From Candidatus Caenarcanales bacterium (lineage in GTDB: Bacteria > Cyanobacteriota > Vampirovibrionia > Caenarcaniphilales > Caenarcanaceae): a stretch of 8,554 bases of DNA. Within the stretch, counting starts at the first letter, position 1, and each line of letters begins with the position of its first letter. The notes beneath the pieces are model-generated. The model saw nothing but the letters and a program-made list of their open reading frames with translations. It was not told the origin of the DNA and searched no databases. Of the stretch, positions 6,884-8,554 are shown piece after piece. The stretch is taken from positions 1-8,554 of the forward strand of contig CANLFK010000094.1 of the NCBI GenBank assembly GCA_947489925.1, written 5' to 3'. A program made the translations under genes and the position numbers.

Positions 6884-8113
6884 ATGAATTGGCTACAAAT
6901 TTTACTGATCTCGTTTTTTGGCTTATTGATTGCGGTAAGTCTTTTTCTATTTATTGCTCTTTTAATTAGAATTATTATGTTATTGAGTAATATTTCACCT
7001 TTTCTGGAATCGTTTAGCAGTTCAAGTCATCCATTAGTAAGGCAAGAAGTCAGTTCATTTTTGGATAATTTACAAGATGCTATTGAAGATGGAGAAGAGA
7101 CTGAAGAATATTCAGAGATTGAAGTTAATCCGGGTAAATTTAGAGTTTTGCATGGTCGTTTAAAAGGAATTTGCAGGCGTTTGGATAATTTTAGTAAAGG
7201 TTATTTATTGTCTTCGCTTGTTCATAGCGGTTTAGCAAATAATCCTTTTATACTCGAAGAATTAGATTTGTCGGGTGCTTCTTGCATTGAAGAGCAATTT
7301 ATGGGAGCAGATTTAAGCCGTTTGGTAGCTAGATCAATTAATTTTAAAGGGGCAATTTTATCGGAAGCTCGACTAGAGAATGCCAAAATGAGTTTTGCAA
7401 ACTTGGCTGGAGCTCGCCTAGATGATGCTAAATTGTCGGGGGCTTACTTAAATGAAGCAGATATGCAAAGTTGTTATTTGAAAGGAGCTGACTTGCAGAG
7501 AGCTTATTTAATTGGGGCTAATATGCGTTTATGTTATTTGGGCGAAGCTAATTTGGACGGAGCAATCTTGAGGCAAGCCAATTTAGTCAGTGCAAATTTA
7601 ACTTTAGCTCATTTATTTGCGGTTAATTTTACCGAAGCTAATTTAAATAAAGCTGTTATCCGAGATGCAAACTTACAAGGAGCGACTTTGAGCGAAGCTA
7701 ATTTGCAGTCAGCTTATTTAACTGAATCAGACTTAGATTCGGCGGATTTATGGAAAGCTAATTTGAGTAAATCTATTATTTCGGGTACTAATTTTGAAGG
7801 TGCTTATTTAAATGAAGCTCAGTTTCATGGAACTTTTAAAGATATTAAAGACTGCTCAGAGACAGAATTAGAGAAATTGCAGGAAAAAGGTAGTTTTGGA
7901 ATTTACTCATCGGAAGCTAGCAAAAAATTTGGCATTACCCGAAAAACTAATTTTTATAAAACTCATTGGTGGAAAGCCAGTTTTGACAAGGAATCAATGG
8001 AAACTTTGTGGAAATATTTAAATGAAAACTTTTATCCGCCAAATGGTTTAGACCTGACAGATAAAGAATTACAAGACTTTAAAGAAATTGAGAAAAAACT
8101 AAAATCTATTTAA
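6884..8113 (+). CDS. Membrane-anchored pentapeptide-repeat protein
   Basis: A 409-residue protein with three regions. Residues 3-34 are an uninterrupted hydrophobic stretch, almost certainly one membrane anchor with the rest probably cytoplasmic. Residues 40-126 form a linker with an acidic patch (68-80) and a basic segment (about 85-105). Residues 127-316 contain 38 in-phase pentapeptides of the A(D/N)LxX type, the last 31 (162-316) nearly perfect. This predicts a right-handed quadrilateral beta-helix of about 9.5 coils. Residues 317-409 are a non-repeat, charged C-terminal domain with KTNFYKTHWWKASFDKES that I do not recognise. Pentapeptide proteins of the Qnr/MfpA type mimic DNA, but most of the family, common in cyanobacteria, has no known function. 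The ATG starts 16 bases after the RNase stop, without a Shine-Dalgarno site, so co-transcription is likely. A role with the RNase is only a contextual inference. Confidence 0.9.
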   Translation: MNWLQILLISFFGLLIAVSLFLFIALLIRIIMLLSNISPFLESFSSSSHPLVRQEVSSFLDNLQDAIEDGEETEEYSEIEVNPGKFRVLHGRLKGICRRLDNFSKGYLLSSLVHSGLANNPFILEELDLSGASCIEEQFMGADLSRLVARSINFKGAILSEARLENAKMSFANLAGARLDDAKLSGAYLNEADMQSCYLKGADLQRAYLIGANMRLCYLGEANLDGAILRQANLVSANLTLAHLFAVNFTEANLNKAVIRDANLQGATLSEANLQSAYLTESDLDSADLWKANLSKSIISGTNFEGAYLNEAQFHGTFKDIKDCSETELEKLQEKGSFGIYSSEASKKFGITRKTNFYKTHWWKASFDKESMETLWKYLNENFYPPNGLDLTDKELQDFKEIEKKLKSI

Positions 8114-8211
8114 TTAAGGGGACATCTTCCTGTATTAACTGGAGTACTTACCCAAACACCTTTATCCGAAAGCTGATCGAACCTTGTTATAACTTTACCT
8201 GTTTTTTTGTC
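8110..8211 (-). pseudogene. Short minus-strand coding remnant of unknown origin
   Basis: The minus strand reads open from just after a TAG (8214-8212) through 33 codons to TAA (8112-8110), giving a protein-like string containing TGKVITRFDQLSDKGVWV followed by STPVNTGRCPLN. It has balanced amino-acid composition, unlike random AT-rich translation, but no start codon in frame. It ends on the last bases of the pentapeptide gene. I read it as the C-terminal fragment of a lost or displaced gene, perhaps left by rearrangement near the neighbouring insertion sequence. I do not recognise the family, and chance is a real alternative. Confidence 0.3.
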
Positions 8212-8242
8212 CTAAACAGATTATTTTTTCTTGTCCTATTCT

Positions 8243-8257
8243 AATGTGAGTTCGACG
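8243..8257 (+). repeat. Dispersed 15-base motif, copy 2
   Basis: AATGTGAGTTCGACG differs at one base from copy 1 at 3715-3729. It runs into a 6-base stem (ACGGCT at 8255-8260, AGCCGT at 8274-8279) that copy 1 lacks. Its core TGAGTTCG is also the reverse complement of CGAACTCA at 8358-8365 inside palindrome B, so long-range pairing is possible here. Confidence 0.5.
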
Positions 8258-8337
8258 GCTAAAAAATGTAAAAAGCCGTTCAAGAAGCAAGTTTACAAAG
8301 GCATGAAAGATTTTATTTTCAATTCAAATTTCACCGA

Positions 8338-8430
8338 CCTCACCCCCAGCCACTCTCCGAACTCAGAGAGGGGGGATTTTGTTTAGTGTGCTCCCCTTCT
8401 TTGCATGCGGGGAAGGGGCTGGGGGATGGG
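8338..8430. repeat. Palindromic intergenic element B
   Basis: Arms at 8338-8358 and 8410-8430 match at 15 of 21 positions, with a perfect 9-base core CCCCCAGCC (8343-8351) against GGCTGGGGG (8417-8425). Two smaller hairpins lie inside: CTCTC/GAGAG around 8354-8370, and CCCCTTC against GAAGGGG flanking a GCATGC-containing loop (about 8393-8418). The G/C-rich sequence stands out from the AT-rich genome. Its style (CCTCACCCCCAGCC...) resembles dispersed palindromes I know from intergenic regions of several bacterial groups. It lies about 70 bases before the transposase start, so it may flank or be part of the insertion sequence. Confidence 0.6.
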
Positions 8431-8485
8431 CAAGGATTTTGCATGAGTGGGAAAAAGATGATAAAAAGAGCATAGAAAAACAGAC

Positions 8486-8491
8486 TAAGGA
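8486..8491 (+). promoter_or_regulatory. Strong Shine-Dalgarno site of the transposase
   Basis: TAAGGA at 8486-8491 matches the canonical Shine-Dalgarno core, six bases before the ATG at 8498. It fixes the transposase start and contrasts with alaS, the RNase and the pentapeptide gene, which have no such site at usual spacing. Confidence 0.7.
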
Positions 8492-8497
8492 ATTTCT

Positions 8498-8554
8498 ATG
8501 CAGAATAATTTTATAGAATTTATTAACAAAATACCTGATCCTCGGAGAAAAAAA
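8498..8554 (+). CDS. Start of an ISAs1-like transposase, cut by the window end
   Basis: Nineteen codons are visible (MQNNFIEFINKIPDPRRKK) before the window ends, with no stop. The pattern hydrophobic helix, then IPDPRR followed by basic residues, is characteristic of the N-terminal DDE_Tnp_1-associated region of ISAs1-family (H-repeat-like) transposases, where the segment precedes the RNase H-like catalytic domain. Everything catalytic lies outside the window, so completeness cannot be judged. A canonical ribosome binding site precedes the ATG. The left end of the insertion sequence should lie in the roughly 100 bases upstream, but I could not define its terminal inverted repeat without the right end. 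Confidence 0.7.
   Translation, partial: MQNNFIEFINKIPDPRRKK

Larger units (their letters stand above)
8114..8497. other. Intergenic region between pentapeptide gene and transposase
   Basis: A 384-base spacer. It holds most of the minus-strand remnant, a short T-run (8202-8208) without a preceding stem, motif copy 2, a 6-base stem ACGGCT/AGCCGT (8255-8260 with 8274-8279), palindromic element B and the ribosome binding site of the transposase. I see no recognisable rho-independent terminator for the RNase operon. Confidence 0.5.

Overview
The window is a strongly AT-rich stretch of bacterial chromosome in which UGA is used as a stop, so the code is standard. It carries conserved housekeeping genes with mobile or horizontally moving material at both edges. 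No marker here fixes the phylum. The combination of an RNase E-type nuclease with a long disordered tail, a large pentapeptide-repeat protein, GC-rich dispersed palindromes and housekeeping genes without clear Shine-Dalgarno sites would fit a low-GC relative of Cyanobacteria such as Melainabacteria/Vampirovibrionia. That placement is an inference and is only moderately supported.

Layout. Positions 34-634 (minus) hold a HicA-HicB toxin-antitoxin pair, with a near-palindromic operator candidate inside its putative promoter. A 405-base divergent spacer carries a good sigma70-type promoter for alaS (1040-3646, plus), a full-length alanyl-tRNA synthetase. The spacer between the convergent genes alaS and tsaB contains a roughly 150-base palindromic element. 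tsaB (3976-4623, minus) encodes a subunit of the t6A37 tRNA-modification machinery. A divergent AT-rich leader precedes a two-gene unit on the plus strand: an RNase E/G-family nuclease (4921-6867) and, 16 bases later, a membrane-anchored protein with 38 in-phase pentapeptide repeats (6884-8113). The last 440 bases hold a short minus-strand coding remnant, a second GC-rich palindrome and the first 19 codons of an ISAs1-like transposase that runs off the window.

How the genes relate. Three of them serve RNA biology: tRNA charging (AlaRS), tRNA modification (TsaB) and RNA decay or processing (RNase E/G). HicA is itself an mRNA-cleaving toxin. The most interesting functional possibility is that the pentapeptide protein is a membrane partner or tether for the RNase, because the two genes appear co-transcribed and this RNase begins directly with its catalytic core. 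This is a hypothesis from gene context only. A 15-base motif (14 of 15 identical) recurs 80-95 bases before both palindromes, which hints at a composite dispersed repeat family.
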